Positions 1 to 9,322 of a DNA stretch of 64,000 nt are shown here, piece after piece. How positions within the stretch are numbered: position 1 is the stretch's first letter; every line of letters begins with the position of its first letter. Made by a program: the position numbers and the translations under genes. Origin of the DNA: Micromonospora sp. AMSO31t (GTDB lineage: Bacteria; Actinomycetota; Actinomycetes; Mycobacteriales; Micromonosporaceae); contig NZ_WBKT01000009.1 of assembly GCF_008868175.1 (NCBI RefSeq), positions 1 through 64,000 on the forward strand, read 5' to 3'. The notes under the pieces are model-generated. The model saw only the letters and a list, made by a program, of their open reading frames with translations, was not told the DNA's origin and did no database searches.

Positions 1-20
1 CGGGCCCGGTCGACTCGACG

Positions 21-1067
21 GTGGACGACAAGGCAGAGCCTGGCGACCCGGAGGCGAAGCCGGTCGGCGCGGAGGCCGGTCCGGCGGGTGAGCCGGCGGC
101 TGGTCGGCGGCGGCGGGTGCCGTTCGCGCACGCCGTCCGGATGCCGCCGCCCCGGCAGCTCGCCGCCGGCGCGGCCCGGGCCACCCGCGCCTGGTCGCGC
201 CGTCCCAGCGGGCGCACGACCCTGCCCGGCCTCTTCCTGCTCGCCCTGGTCGCGGCGACCGCCACGGCCGGCGCGGTGCTGGTGCCCACGGCGGTCCGCA
301 AGCCGCAGCCGGTGGCCGTCGACGCCACCACGAACGCGCCGGTCCAGGGCGTGCCCCAGGCCGGCGTGGTGCCCGGGGCGACCGGCGTGCCGGTGGGCCC
401 CGGCGCGACCGGGCTGCCGGGCACGGTCGGCCCGACCGGCACGGCCGTCCCCGGCGGCACACCGACCGGTCCGGTGGGCCCGCCGCTCCCCGGCCGCCCG
501 GCCGACGCGCTGGCCGGCTGGGCGCAGCAGGTCAGCGCGACCACCCGCATCCCACCGGTCGCCGTGCAGGCGTACGGCTACGCCGAGCTGGTGCTCGCCC
601 AGACCAACCGCAGCTGCCAGTTGAGCTGGACCACGCTGGCCGCGATCGGCTACGTCGAGTCCCGCCACGGGGCGGCCAACAAGGCCACCCTCCGGCCCGA
701 CGGGGTCGCCGCACCGGAGATCGTCGGCGCCCCGCTCGACGGGCAGGGCGGCCGCTCCCGGATCCTCGACACCGACCGGGGGCAGCTCGACCACGACCCG
801 GTCTACGACAAGGCGCTCGGCCCCATGCAGTTCATCCCCGGCACCTGGCAGGAGATCGGCGCGGACGCCGACAACGACGGCGTCAAGAACCCGCACGACA
901 TCGACGACGCGGCCCTGGCCGCCGGCCGTTACCTGTGCACGGGCGGCCGGAACATGACCATCCCGGGCGACTGGTGGGGCGCCATCCTGTCCTACAACGA
1001 TGTGCGCCGCTACGCCCAGGATGTCTTCAACAAGGCCGACGAGTACGGACGGCTGAGCGGTACGTGA
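21..1067 (+). CDS. Membrane-anchored lytic transglycosylase (MltB-like fold)
   Basis: Predicted peptidoglycan lytic transglycosylase that cleaves glycan strands outside the membrane. The 348-aa product has an Arg-rich cytoplasmic N-terminus, one membrane segment at about residues 69-89, a Pro/Gly/Val-rich linker to about residue 160, then the catalytic domain. The likely catalytic Glu is about residue 213 (IGYVESRHG). GPMQFIPGTW and the DADNDGVKNPHDIDDA stretch are typical of the MltB/SLT_2 group. GTG start about 20 nt into the window; upstream context is cut off, so a start further upstream cannot be excluded. The next gene follows after 69 nt on the same strand and is unrelated. The family is clear; a specific physiological role is not. 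Confidence 0.85.
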   Translation: MDDKAEPGDPEAKPVGAEAGPAGEPAAGRRRRVPFAHAVRMPPPRQLAAGAARATRAWSRRPSGRTTLPGLFLLALVAATATAGAVLVPTAVRKPQPVAVDATTNAPVQGVPQAGVVPGATGVPVGPGATGLPGTVGPTGTAVPGGTPTGPVGPPLPGRPADALAGWAQQVSATTRIPPVAVQAYGYAELVLAQTNRSCQLSWTTLAAIGYVESRHGAANKATLRPDGVAAPEIVGAPLDGQGGRSRILDTDRGQLDHDPVYDKALGPMQFIPGTWQEIGADADNDGVKNPHDIDDAALAAGRYLCTGGRNMTIPGDWWGAILSYNDVRRYAQDVFNKADEYGRLSGT

Positions 1068-1136
1068 CGTGACCGGTTGCATACATTCGCGGACTGAACC
1101 CTTCCCCCGGGCTGCCGTTGACGGCAAGCTAGACGG

Positions 1137-2156
1137 GTGATGGTGCGCGAGTGGGACCCTCGGACCGCGTCGTCCGCCGAGATCGCGTCGCTCCTGGACA
1201 CGCTGAACGCGGTGCTGGCGACCGACCTGCCGCAGGATCCGCCCTGGCGGGAGAGTTCCATGCGGGAATACCTCTCCGAGGTGATGCCGGGTGAACGGCG
1301 GATCTCCTGGGTCCACCAGGCCGATCCGGCCCCCGACGGCACGCCGGGCGCGATCCTGGGCCACGTGCACGTGCTGCTGCTCGGCGGCATCGGCGTGCTG
1401 GAGGTGCTGGTGCACCCGGCGCTGCGGCGCAGCGGGCTCGGCCGTGAGCTGGTGCGGGTGGCCGCCCGCCGGGTCTGGGACGAGGGCTTCCAGTCGATCG
1501 GCGTGGAGGTCGTCGGCGACACCCCGGCCGTGGCGTTCTACGAGGCGCTCGGCTTCACCAGGGAATACGTCGAGACCCGCAGCGTGCTCGACCTGGGCGC
1601 GGTGGAGTGGCCGGTGCTGGCCGAGATGGCCACCGAGGTGGGCGCCGGCTACCACGTCGAGTTCTGCCCGGGCGGGCCGCCGGACGACCTCATCGAGGCG
1701 TACGCGCGGGCCAAGGCCGAGGTGCGCGACGTGGACGACGGCGAGCTGCGGCCCAGCTCCTACGACCCCCAGCGGCTGCGGGACAGCCTCGACACGCTGC
1801 ACCGGCGGGGCATGAAGCCCTACATCGTGCTGGCCCTGCACGAGCAGACCGGCGAGGTGGCCGGGCTCACCGAGGTGGTGGTGCCGGCGCAGCACCCCAC
1901 CCGGGCCGACCAGTACGACACGATCGTGGTCCGCGACCACCGGGGCTACGGCATCGACCGCGCGATCAAGGCCCGGATGCTGCTGGAGCTGCGTTCCGCG
2001 GAGCCCGAGCTGGCCGAGGTGCAGACCTGGAACGCGCAAGCCAACGAGGCGATGTTGAAGGTCAACGCAGAGCTGGGCTACCGCCCCGACCGGGACTGGT
2101 GCGAATACAGCGTGGACGTGGCCGAGCTGGTGCATCGGCTCGACAGCCAGCGCTGA
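1137..2156 (+). CDS. GNAT N-acetyltransferase with two tandem GNAT domains
   Basis: Acetyl-CoA dependent acetyltransferase of unknown substrate, 339 aa. The N-terminal GNAT domain (about residues 5-150) carries the acetyl-CoA loop in VHPALRRSGLGRELV followed by VGDTPAVAFYEALGF. The C-terminal half (about 165-335) is a second, more divergent GNAT fold ending in NAQANEAMLKVNAELGYRP. This two-domain layout resembles mycothiol synthase MshD and related actinobacterial acetyltransferases, but I do not see grounds to call it MshD. The start is either GTG 1137 or the adjacent ATG 1140; a purine-rich AGACGG lies just upstream. It stands alone between the transglycosylase and the nuclease. Confidence 0.85.
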   Translation: MMVREWDPRTASSAEIASLLDTLNAVLATDLPQDPPWRESSMREYLSEVMPGERRISWVHQADPAPDGTPGAILGHVHVLLLGGIGVLEVLVHPALRRSGLGRELVRVAARRVWDEGFQSIGVEVVGDTPAVAFYEALGFTREYVETRSVLDLGAVEWPVLAEMATEVGAGYHVEFCPGGPPDDLIEAYARAKAEVRDVDDGELRPSSYDPQRLRDSLDTLHRRGMKPYIVLALHEQTGEVAGLTEVVVPAQHPTRADQYDTIVVRDHRGYGIDRAIKARMLLELRSAEPELAEVQTWNAQANEAMLKVNAELGYRPDRDWCEYSVDVAELVHRLDSQR

Positions 2157-2250
2157 CGGATATTCATCAAACGGCTGCCCGGGGGATGGACGGCGGACCG
2201 GAACGGCCCTTAACGTGCGTTAGTTCCTGTCCACCCATCGTGGAGGCTCC

Positions 2251-5200
2251 ATGCGCCCGCGCCGCACCTTAGCCGCGCTCGCGACCACCGCCGCCGTCTC
2301 CGTCACGGCCATCGGGATCGCACCCCCCGCGGCCAGCGCCGCGCCCACCGACCTGTTCATCTCCGAGTACGTCGAGGGCTCGTCCAACAACAAGGCCGTC
2401 GAGCTCTACAACGGCACCGGCGCGCCGATCGACCTGGCCGCCGCCGGCTACCAGCTCCAGCTCTTCTTCAACGGCGCCACCACCTCGACCAACGTGCCGC
2501 TGACCGGCACGGTCGCCGCCGGCGACGTCTTCGTCTTCGCCGCCTCGGCGGCCGCGCCGGCGATCCTCGCCCAGGCCGACCAGACCTACGGCGGCTCGCT
2601 CTACAACGGCGACGACGCGATCGTGCTGCGCAAGGGCACCACGGTGGTCGACTCGATCGGCCAGGTCGGCGTCGACCCGGGCAGCGAGTGGGGCACCGGG
2701 CTCACCAGCACCGCCGACAACACGCTGCGCCGGCTCCCCACGGTGAGCACCGGCGACACCGACCCGTCCAACGCGTTCGACCCGGCCGTGCAGTGGGAGG
2801 GCTTCGCCACCGACACCGTCGACGGGCTGGGCAGCCACCGCATCGACGACGGCGGCCCGGTCGACCAGGCACCCACGCTGACCTGCGGCGGCACGCTGAT
2901 CGTGGAGGCGGGCGCCACGGCGACCCGCCAGGTCACCGCCACCGACGCCGACGACACCGTCACCGACCTCGCGGTCACCACGGTCGACCCGGCGCCGTCG
3001 GCCGGCTCGATCAGCCGTACCGCGTTCACGCCGGCCGCCGCGGCCGGCGGCACGGCCACGGCCACGCTGACCGCCACCGGCCTCCCGGCCGGCGCCTACT
3101 CGGTCACCGTGACCTCGACGGACGCCGAGGGCGGCACCGCGACCTGCACGCTGACCGTGCAGGCCACCGCCGTGCTGTCGGTGGGCGAGGTGCAGGGCCG
3201 CACCGGTGACGACGAGGACGGCCGCGCCGACCGGTCGCCGCTCGCCCCGGCCAGCGGCAACGGCACCAGCTCCCTGCTCTACGACGTCCGCGGCGTCATC
3301 ACCCAGAAGTCGCTGACCCGCACCTCCGCCGGGGCCGACCAGTGGGGCTTCTACCTGCAGAGCCGCACCGGCACCGAGGACGGCGACGCGCTCACCTCGG
3401 ACGGCATCTTCGTCTTCATGGGCTCGTTCACCACGCTGATCGGCGGCTACGCCCCGACCGTCGGCGACGAGGTGGTGCTGCGCGGGCGGGTCTCCGAGTA
3501 CTTCAACCAGACCCAGCTCTCCAGCGCCTCGCTGGTGCGCAAGCTCGACTCGGGGCTGGACGTGGACACCGCCGTACGGGTGACGGACGCCCGGCCGCCG
3601 GCCGACGCGGCCGCCGCCGGCCTGTTCTGGGAGCGGCACGAGGGCGAGCGGATGCGGGTCCGTTCCGGCAGCGGGGTCTCCGCCCCGCGGCACATCTTCG
3701 CGTCCACCCTGGACTCGGAGATCTACGTGCTCGACCGCGAGGACCCGATCATGAAGCGGTCCGACCCGTACGCCCGCCGGGTGTTCCGGGACGCGCACCC
3801 GCTGGACGACATCCCGGGCACGCTCTTCGACAACGGCAACAACCAGCGGATCCTGCTGGGCGCCGGCGGCGTGAAGGCGACCGCCGGGGAGTCGACCGCG
3901 CTGCTGCCCGAGGCGCGCACCTACGACACGCTGACCGAGGACGCCTACGGCGCCGTCTCGTACGCGTTCAGCAAGTACAGCGTGCAGCCCGAGCAGCTCA
4001 CGCTGACCGGCGGCGCGGACCCGGCGGAGAACAACCCGCCGCGGCCGGCCGACCGGGGCAGCGAGGTCGCGGTCGCCACCTACAACGTGGAGAACCTGTA
4101 CGACTACCGGGACGACCCGTTCGACGGCTGCGACTTCGCCGGCAACCCGGGCTGCACCGGGGTCAACCCGCCGTTCGACTACGTGCCGGCCAGCGAGGCG
4201 GCCTACACCGAGAAGCTGGGCGTGCAGGCGCGGCAGATCACCGGCGCCCTGCACAGCCCGGACCTGGTGCTCGTGCAGGAGGCCGAGGACCAGGACATCT
4301 GCACGGTGGCCGACGGCAAGCTGGTCTGCGGCGGCACGAACAACGCCGACGGCGCGCCGGACACCGTCCAGGAGTTGGCGCTGGCCATCGCGGCCAACGG
4401 CGGCCCCGCCTACGCGGCGGCGTACGACCGCACGGGCGCGGACGCCCGGGGCATCGCCTCGGCGTTCCTCTACCGCACCGACCGGCTGACGCTCGCCCAG
4501 GCGAGCGCCACCGACCCGCTGCTGGGCTCGGCGCCGACCGTCCAGTACCGCTCGGCGGCCCTGCCGTCGAACGCCGACGTGCAGAACCCGAAGGGGTTCA
4601 ACGCCGTGCTGCCGGCCGACGTCGACCGCACGACCGGCGTGGACGGCAGCAACGTCTACACCCGGGCCGTCCAGCTGGCCAGGTTCACCGTGGCGGCGGC
4701 GCCCGGCTCGGCGGAGCACTTCACGCTCTGGGCGGCCACCAACCACTTCTCGTCCGGCCCGGACAGCCGGGTCGGGCAGCGGCGGGAGCAGGCCGCGTAC
4801 GGTGCGGCGCTGGTGCAGGCCGTCGAGGCGGCCGACCCGAACGCACGGGTGATCTACGGCGGTGACCTCAACGTCTTCCCCCGCCCCGACGACCCGATCG
4901 CCACGGGGGCGAATCCGACCCCGTCGGACCAGCTCGCCCCGCTGTACCAGGCCGGCCTGCACAACCTCTGGGACGACCTGGTGGCGGACGTGCCGGCGTC
5001 GGCGTACTCGTACACCTTCGACGGGCAGGCCCAGACGCTGGACAACCTCTTCGTCAACGGCCCGCTGCACGAGGACCTCGTCCAGGTCCGCACGGCCCAC
5101 ATCAACGCCGACTACCCCACCGACGCCGAGGGCCTGGGTGACCGGGGGGCCAGCGACCACGACCCGCAGGTGGCCCGGTTCCGCTCCCGCGCGTCGCTGC

Positions 5201-5523
5201 GCGTCTCTGACGCGGCGGTGGTGGAGGGCGACAAGGGAGCCAGCACCATGACGTTCACGGTGACCGTCTCCCGCCCGCTCTCGGCGGCGGCCCTGATCTG
5301 CGCCACCACCTACGGCACCACGGCGCAGGCCGGGTCGGACTACGACCCGTACGTGGGCTGTAAGACCCTGGCCGCCGGCCAGACGTCGCTGACCTTCCCG
5401 GTGACCGTCCGCGGTGACCGGAAGCGCGAGGCGGACGAGCAGCTCAAGCTGTACGTGGCGGGCGTGCCGGGCCTCCGGCTCGCCGACGTGAGCGGCATCG
5501 GCACCATTCGCAACGACGACTGA
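2251..5523 (+). CDS. Secreted ExeM/NucH-type nuclease: LTD + EEP + Calx-beta
   Basis: Large extracellular DNase/phosphoesterase of 1090 aa. A signal peptide covers about residues 1-30 (cleavage near ASAAPT). A lamin-tail domain follows (FISEYVEGSSNNKAVELYNGTG, about 34-150), then an Ig-like stretch (about 205-305), an OB-like linker region, and the endonuclease/exonuclease/phosphatase domain at about 605-965. Visible EEP motifs are VATYNVENLY, the Glu of VLVQEAED, GGDLNVFP and GASDHDPQV. A Calx-beta domain (about 980-1090) ends the protein at IGTIRNDD. A strong GGAGG lies upstream of ATG 2251. The architecture matches the ExeM/NucH family of extracellular nucleases that recycle DNA. No sortase motif is visible, so the protein is probably released. 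Confidence 0.92.
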   Translation: MRPRRTLAALATTAAVSVTAIGIAPPAASAAPTDLFISEYVEGSSNNKAVELYNGTGAPIDLAAAGYQLQLFFNGATTSTNVPLTGTVAAGDVFVFAASAAAPAILAQADQTYGGSLYNGDDAIVLRKGTTVVDSIGQVGVDPGSEWGTGLTSTADNTLRRLPTVSTGDTDPSNAFDPAVQWEGFATDTVDGLGSHRIDDGGPVDQAPTLTCGGTLIVEAGATATRQVTATDADDTVTDLAVTTVDPAPSAGSISRTAFTPAAAAGGTATATLTATGLPAGAYSVTVTSTDAEGGTATCTLTVQATAVLSVGEVQGRTGDDEDGRADRSPLAPASGNGTSSLLYDVRGVITQKSLTRTSAGADQWGFYLQSRTGTEDGDALTSDGIFVFMGSFTTLIGGYAPTVGDEVVLRGRVSEYFNQTQLSSASLVRKLDSGLDVDTAVRVTDARPPADAAAAGLFWERHEGERMRVRSGSGVSAPRHIFASTLDSEIYVLDREDPIMKRSDPYARRVFRDAHPLDDIPGTLFDNGNNQRILLGAGGVKATAGESTALLPEARTYDTLTEDAYGAVSYAFSKYSVQPEQLTLTGGADPAENNPPRPADRGSEVAVATYNVENLYDYRDDPFDGCDFAGNPGCTGVNPPFDYVPASEAAYTEKLGVQARQITGALHSPDLVLVQEAEDQDICTVADGKLVCGGTNNADGAPDTVQELALAIAANGGPAYAAAYDRTGADARGIASAFLYRTDRLTLAQASATDPLLGSAPTVQYRSAALPSNADVQNPKGFNAVLPADVDRTTGVDGSNVYTRAVQLARFTVAAAPGSAEHFTLWAATNHFSSGPDSRVGQRREQAAYGAALVQAVEAADPNARVIYGGDLNVFPRPDDPIATGANPTPSDQLAPLYQAGLHNLWDDLVADVPASAYSYTFDGQAQTLDNLFVNGPLHEDLVQVRTAHINADYPTDAEGLGDRGASDHDPQVARFRSRASLRVSDAAVVEGDKGASTMTFTVTVSRPLSAAALICATTYGTTAQAGSDYDPYVGCKTLAAGQTSLTFPVTVRGDRKREADEQLKLYVAGVPGLRLADVSGIGTIRNDD

Positions 5524-5539
5524 CAGCGGTACCGCGAAG

Positions 5540-5577
5540 CGGCCCGTCGCCCGGCTCACCAGCTGGGCGGCGGGCCG
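5540..5577. terminator. Hairpin between convergent nuclease and XRE genes
   Basis: Arms 5540-5552 and 5565-5577 pair over 13 bp with one mismatch around a 12-nt loop. It lies just after the nuclease stop and inside the last codons of the convergent XRE gene. There is no T-run, so termination is an inference. Confidence 0.5.
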
Positions 5578-6128
5578 TTGCGGTAGCCGCACCGCTGCGG
5601 GTCGCGCGGCGGCGGCACGCCCCGGTACTTGGCCACCCGTACCTCCCACTGGCTGCGCCGGCGGAGGGCGTCGCGGTGTGCCCGGTCCCGGTAGAAGGTC
5701 TCCGGCGGGCGGGCCAGCCCGTAAAGGTCGGCCCACCACTCCCCCGGCTCCGGGTCGGCGATCACGTCCAGGTGGGACGGGTATCGGCGCTCGGCGCCGT
5801 CGCGCAGGTCGTCGCGGTCCCGCATCGGACTGAGCACACGGCCGAACTCGTCGACCACGGCGAGACGGAACCCGGCCACGCCGATGATCCGACGCAGCAT
5901 GGCGATGCTCGGGGTGAGGGTGCCAGCCTCGATCCGGCCGATCGTCGTCGCATGGACCCGGGCAACTCGGGCGAGTTCCCGCTGGCTGACGTCGGCTCGG
6001 CGGCGGACCGCCCGAACGATGCCCGGGGCGGGCCACGGGATGTCGAAGGGGTCGGTGAGCATCGTGGGCGGCTCGCCGGCTTCATCGGTCGTGGCCGCCG
6101 GCTCGTCGGGGGTGGGTCGGTCGCTCAT
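5556..6128 (-). CDS. XRE-family helix-turn-helix regulator
   Basis: 190-aa DNA-binding regulator. After an acidic N-terminus of about 30 residues, an XRE-type HTH occupies about residues 38-95 (RRRADVSQRELARVARVHATTIGRIEAG). The remaining C-terminal half is rich in Arg, Asp and Trp (GEWWADLYGLARPPETFYRDRAHRD) and matches no domain I can name. ATG 6128 was chosen because the longer open frame upstream runs through an intergenic inverted repeat and lacks protein-like composition. The gene is convergent with the nuclease and stands alone; targets are unknown. Confidence 0.8.
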   Translation of the reverse strand: MSDRPTPDEPAATTDEAGEPPTMLTDPFDIPWPAPGIVRAVRRRADVSQRELARVARVHATTIGRIEAGTLTPSIAMLRRIIGVAGFRLAVVDEFGRVLSPMRDRDDLRDGAERRYPSHLDVIADPEPGEWWADLYGLARPPETFYRDRAHRDALRRRSQWEVRVAKYRGVPPPRDPQRCGYRNGPPPSW

Positions 6129-6635
6129 CCGGCCACACTCTTCGCCCGCCGACGACGCGGCGACCCCGACCGGTCCGCCTGTGGACAACCACGGCGCCTG
6201 TGGACAGGCCGCGGCCCCGCCGGCGGTGTGCGTCGTCGCCTGTCGCCGGCTTCGAGACGGTGACCGAGCGTCAAGAAGGCGGGTGTCACTCAACGCGACC
6301 ATACCTGGCGGCCGGTGAGAGCCCTTCGGGCTGAGGAAAGGCCCAATATGGACAAAGGAGCCCCGTTCCTCGTGGGTAGCCGTACCCCTCCACCCCGCTT
6401 TGCCCTGCAGCCACATACGCACCGGACACGCAGGGTTGCCGCTGCGCCGGTGGCTGCAGAGCAAAGCGGGCGTGGGTAGGGGTCTGGGTCGCGGATGTTC
6501 GGTACGCAGGGTGACGGTGTGCGTCCGCGTGTCCCGCACCGGTGCATCGAGCCAGCCGGCACGAATGCCGCTACCGCCCGTTCGAAACCCACGACGGCCC
6601 GGGAACGAAACAGGTACCCGGCGCGTGTACCGGAC
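6129..6635. other. 507-bp intergenic region between divergent XRE and ECF sigma genes
   Basis: It holds the upstream regions of two divergent genes and the long inverted repeat listed separately. No convincing gene. A 44-codon ATG frame starting near 6347 exists but runs straight through the inverted repeat and was not accepted. Confidence 0.6.
6394..6470. repeat. Long intergenic inverted repeat (21-nt arms)
   Basis: Left arm 6394-6414 (CCCGCTTTGCCCTGCAGCCAC) pairs with right arm 6450-6470, with one mismatch in 21, around a 35-nt loop. Looser complementarity extends outward (ACCCCT on the left, AGGGGT on the right). Being intergenic, upstream of a sigma factor gene, with no T-run, it looks more like a dispersed palindromic element or structured leader than a simple terminator. 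Confidence 0.7.
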
Positions 6636-7169
6636 ATGGGAAGCCAGGCCTCGGCACCGCCCGGTCCGCCGGACGTGCTGCCGCGCGACCGCGACACGTC
6701 CCCGCCCCTGCCGTTCGAGCAGTTCTACCGGGACCACGTGGACCGGATCCACCGCGCGCTCGCGCTGGCCGTCGGGGACACCGCGGTCGCCCGGGAGGCG
6801 ACCGACGAGGCGATGGCCCGGGCGTACGCCCGGTGGGACCGGGTGCGCCGGCTGGACAACCCGGGGGGCTGGGTCTTCCGGGTCGGGCTGAACTGGGCCA
6901 CCTCCTGGTGGCGGAAGGTGCGCCGGGAACGGCCGCCGGCCGAGGACCGGCATCCCGCGACGGCCGCCCCGGATCCCGCGGGGCTGGCCGCCCGGTCGGC
7001 CCTGGAGCGGCTGCCCGCGGGCCAGCGCACCGTGATCGTCTGCCGGGTGCTCCTGGACCTCTCCACCGCCGAGACCGCCGCCGTGCTGGACCTGACCGAG
7101 GGCACCGTCCGCAGCCGCCTCTCCCGGGGGCTGGCCGAGCTGCGAACCGTGCTGGCCGAGGAGGAGTGA
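6636..7169 (+). CDS. SigE-family ECF RNA polymerase sigma factor
   Basis: 177-aa group 4 (ECF) sigma factor. Region 2 is at about residues 25-100 (FEQFYRDHVDRIHRALALAVGD, then WRVRRLDNPGGWVFRVGLN-like). Region 4 is at about 115-170 (LERLPAGQRTVIVCRVLLDLSTAETAAVLDLTEGTVRSRLSRGL), with a clear HTH. The length fits actinobacterial SigE-type ECF factors when ATG 6636 is used; an in-frame upstream ATG at 6495 would add 47 low-complexity residues and is less likely. The gene ends 2 nt before the start of its membrane partner gene, which is probably the anti-sigma or sensor partner. Promoter targets are unknown. Confidence 0.85.
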   Translation: MGSQASAPPGPPDVLPRDRDTSPPLPFEQFYRDHVDRIHRALALAVGDTAVAREATDEAMARAYARWDRVRRLDNPGGWVFRVGLNWATSWWRKVRRERPPAEDRHPATAAPDPAGLAARSALERLPAGQRTVIVCRVLLDLSTAETAAVLDLTEGTVRSRLSRGLAELRTVLAEEE

Positions 7170-7171
7170 CC

Positions 7172-8325
7172 ATGGACGTCGTACCCGAGGACCTGGCCGA
7201 GCTGGTCCACCGCGCCGCCCGCGCGACCGGGCCGCACCCGGCGGACCTGGCGACCATCCGGCGGCGAGCCCGCGCCCGGCGTCGGAGCCGAAGCGTGACC
7301 GGCGTGGCCGGCCTGGCGGCGCTGATCGCCCTCACCGGCGGCGCCGTGCCGCTGCTCGTTCGCGAGCACCGGCCCGCCGCACCGGTGGCCGCGCCGTCGA
7401 CGTCTCCGACCGCTCCCGACTCGCCGCCGCCGACCCCCGCGCCGGCCCAGCGCCTGATGCTGAGTGGTGAGGGCGGCACGGTGCGACCGCACCGGGCCGG
7501 CCCGGAGATCGGTCTGGTCGGCGGCATCGCGGACGAGCTGCGCAGCGACGGCTCGATGGTCCGGCACCGGGTGCCCGCCGGTTGGCAGGAGAGCGCCGCG
7601 CTGTCCGACGGACGGCTGGTCGGCCTCAAGCTCACCGACCTCATGCCCGGTACGCGGCGGAGCGACGGCCCGGACGTGTCGGGCCTCTCGATCCGGCTCC
7701 TGGTGCTGGGCGCGGACGATCGGGTCGACATCAGCCGGGAGGTCCGGGTCAAGGGGCAGGGCCTGAAGCTGGCCGGCGCCGACGTGCGGTACGCCTACCT
7801 GGTCCGAGGCGGTGTGGGCCTGGTGGCCCACGAGCTGACCACCGGCCGGGAGAGGACACTGATCCCCGTTGCGGGCAGCGCCGGCGACGAGCTGCCGTTC
7901 CGTGACGCGGCGCTGGCGGCGGGCCTGGTGGTGTCGGTCACCGGCCCGGCCGACATGACCCGCTGCCAGCTCGACGTGCGCCGGCTGACCGGTGGAAACC
8001 GGCTGTCCCGCCTCACCGTGGACGGCGAGTGCGCGCCGTCGATCCGGCTCTCTCCGGACGGCACGATGGTCGCGGTCCCCTACCGCCGACCGGTCGGGCG
8101 GAACCTGGAATACCGGCTGGCGATTCTGGACACCGCCACCGGGCACCGCCGCGCCGACCAGCCGCTCGCGACGGCCGGCGCGACCTACGGCCTGATGGAC
8201 GGCGGGACATGGGGTGCCGCCTGGGTCGACGGCACCACCGTCCGCGTGGTGTGGGCGCAGCTACCGGACCCGCCCCGGAAGGTCTATTCCGTCGCGGAGC
8301 TGGCCCGGGTGCTGACCGTCAGGGT

Positions 8326-8332
<7 letters not shown>
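7172..8332 (+). CDS. Membrane protein with extracytoplasmic beta-propeller-like domain, sigma-linked
   Basis: 386-aa single-pass protein translated directly behind the ECF sigma gene (2-nt gap). The N-terminal cytoplasmic part (about 1-45) is Arg-rich ([13 protein letters not shown]). One membrane segment lies at about 46-68, followed by a Pro/Ser/Thr-rich linker. A C-terminal domain of about 280 residues shows WD40/TolB-like repeats ([18 protein letters not shown]). The position suggests the cognate anti-sigma factor or sensor, but no classical zinc anti-sigma motif (HxxxCxxC) is present, so this is inferred from context. Its last 7 nt overlap the 3' end of the convergent hemB gene. Confidence 0.75.
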
Positions 8333-9309
<977 letters not shown>

Positions 9310-9322
9310 GAGGGACCTCCTG

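Noticed and set aside
2180-2250. Possible PHO box before the secreted nuclease gene
   Set aside because: GTCCACCC resembles one half unit only; no second unit in phase.
2269-6036. 1255-codon open frame on the minus strand opposite the secreted nuclease
   Set aside because: Arg/Gly/Val-rich product without domains, caused by the high GC of the opposite strand; the plus-strand gene has clear nuclease domains.
6347-6481. 44-codon ATG frame with a nearby GAGGAAAGG
   Set aside because: It reads through both arms of the long inverted repeat; composition gives no support for a protein.
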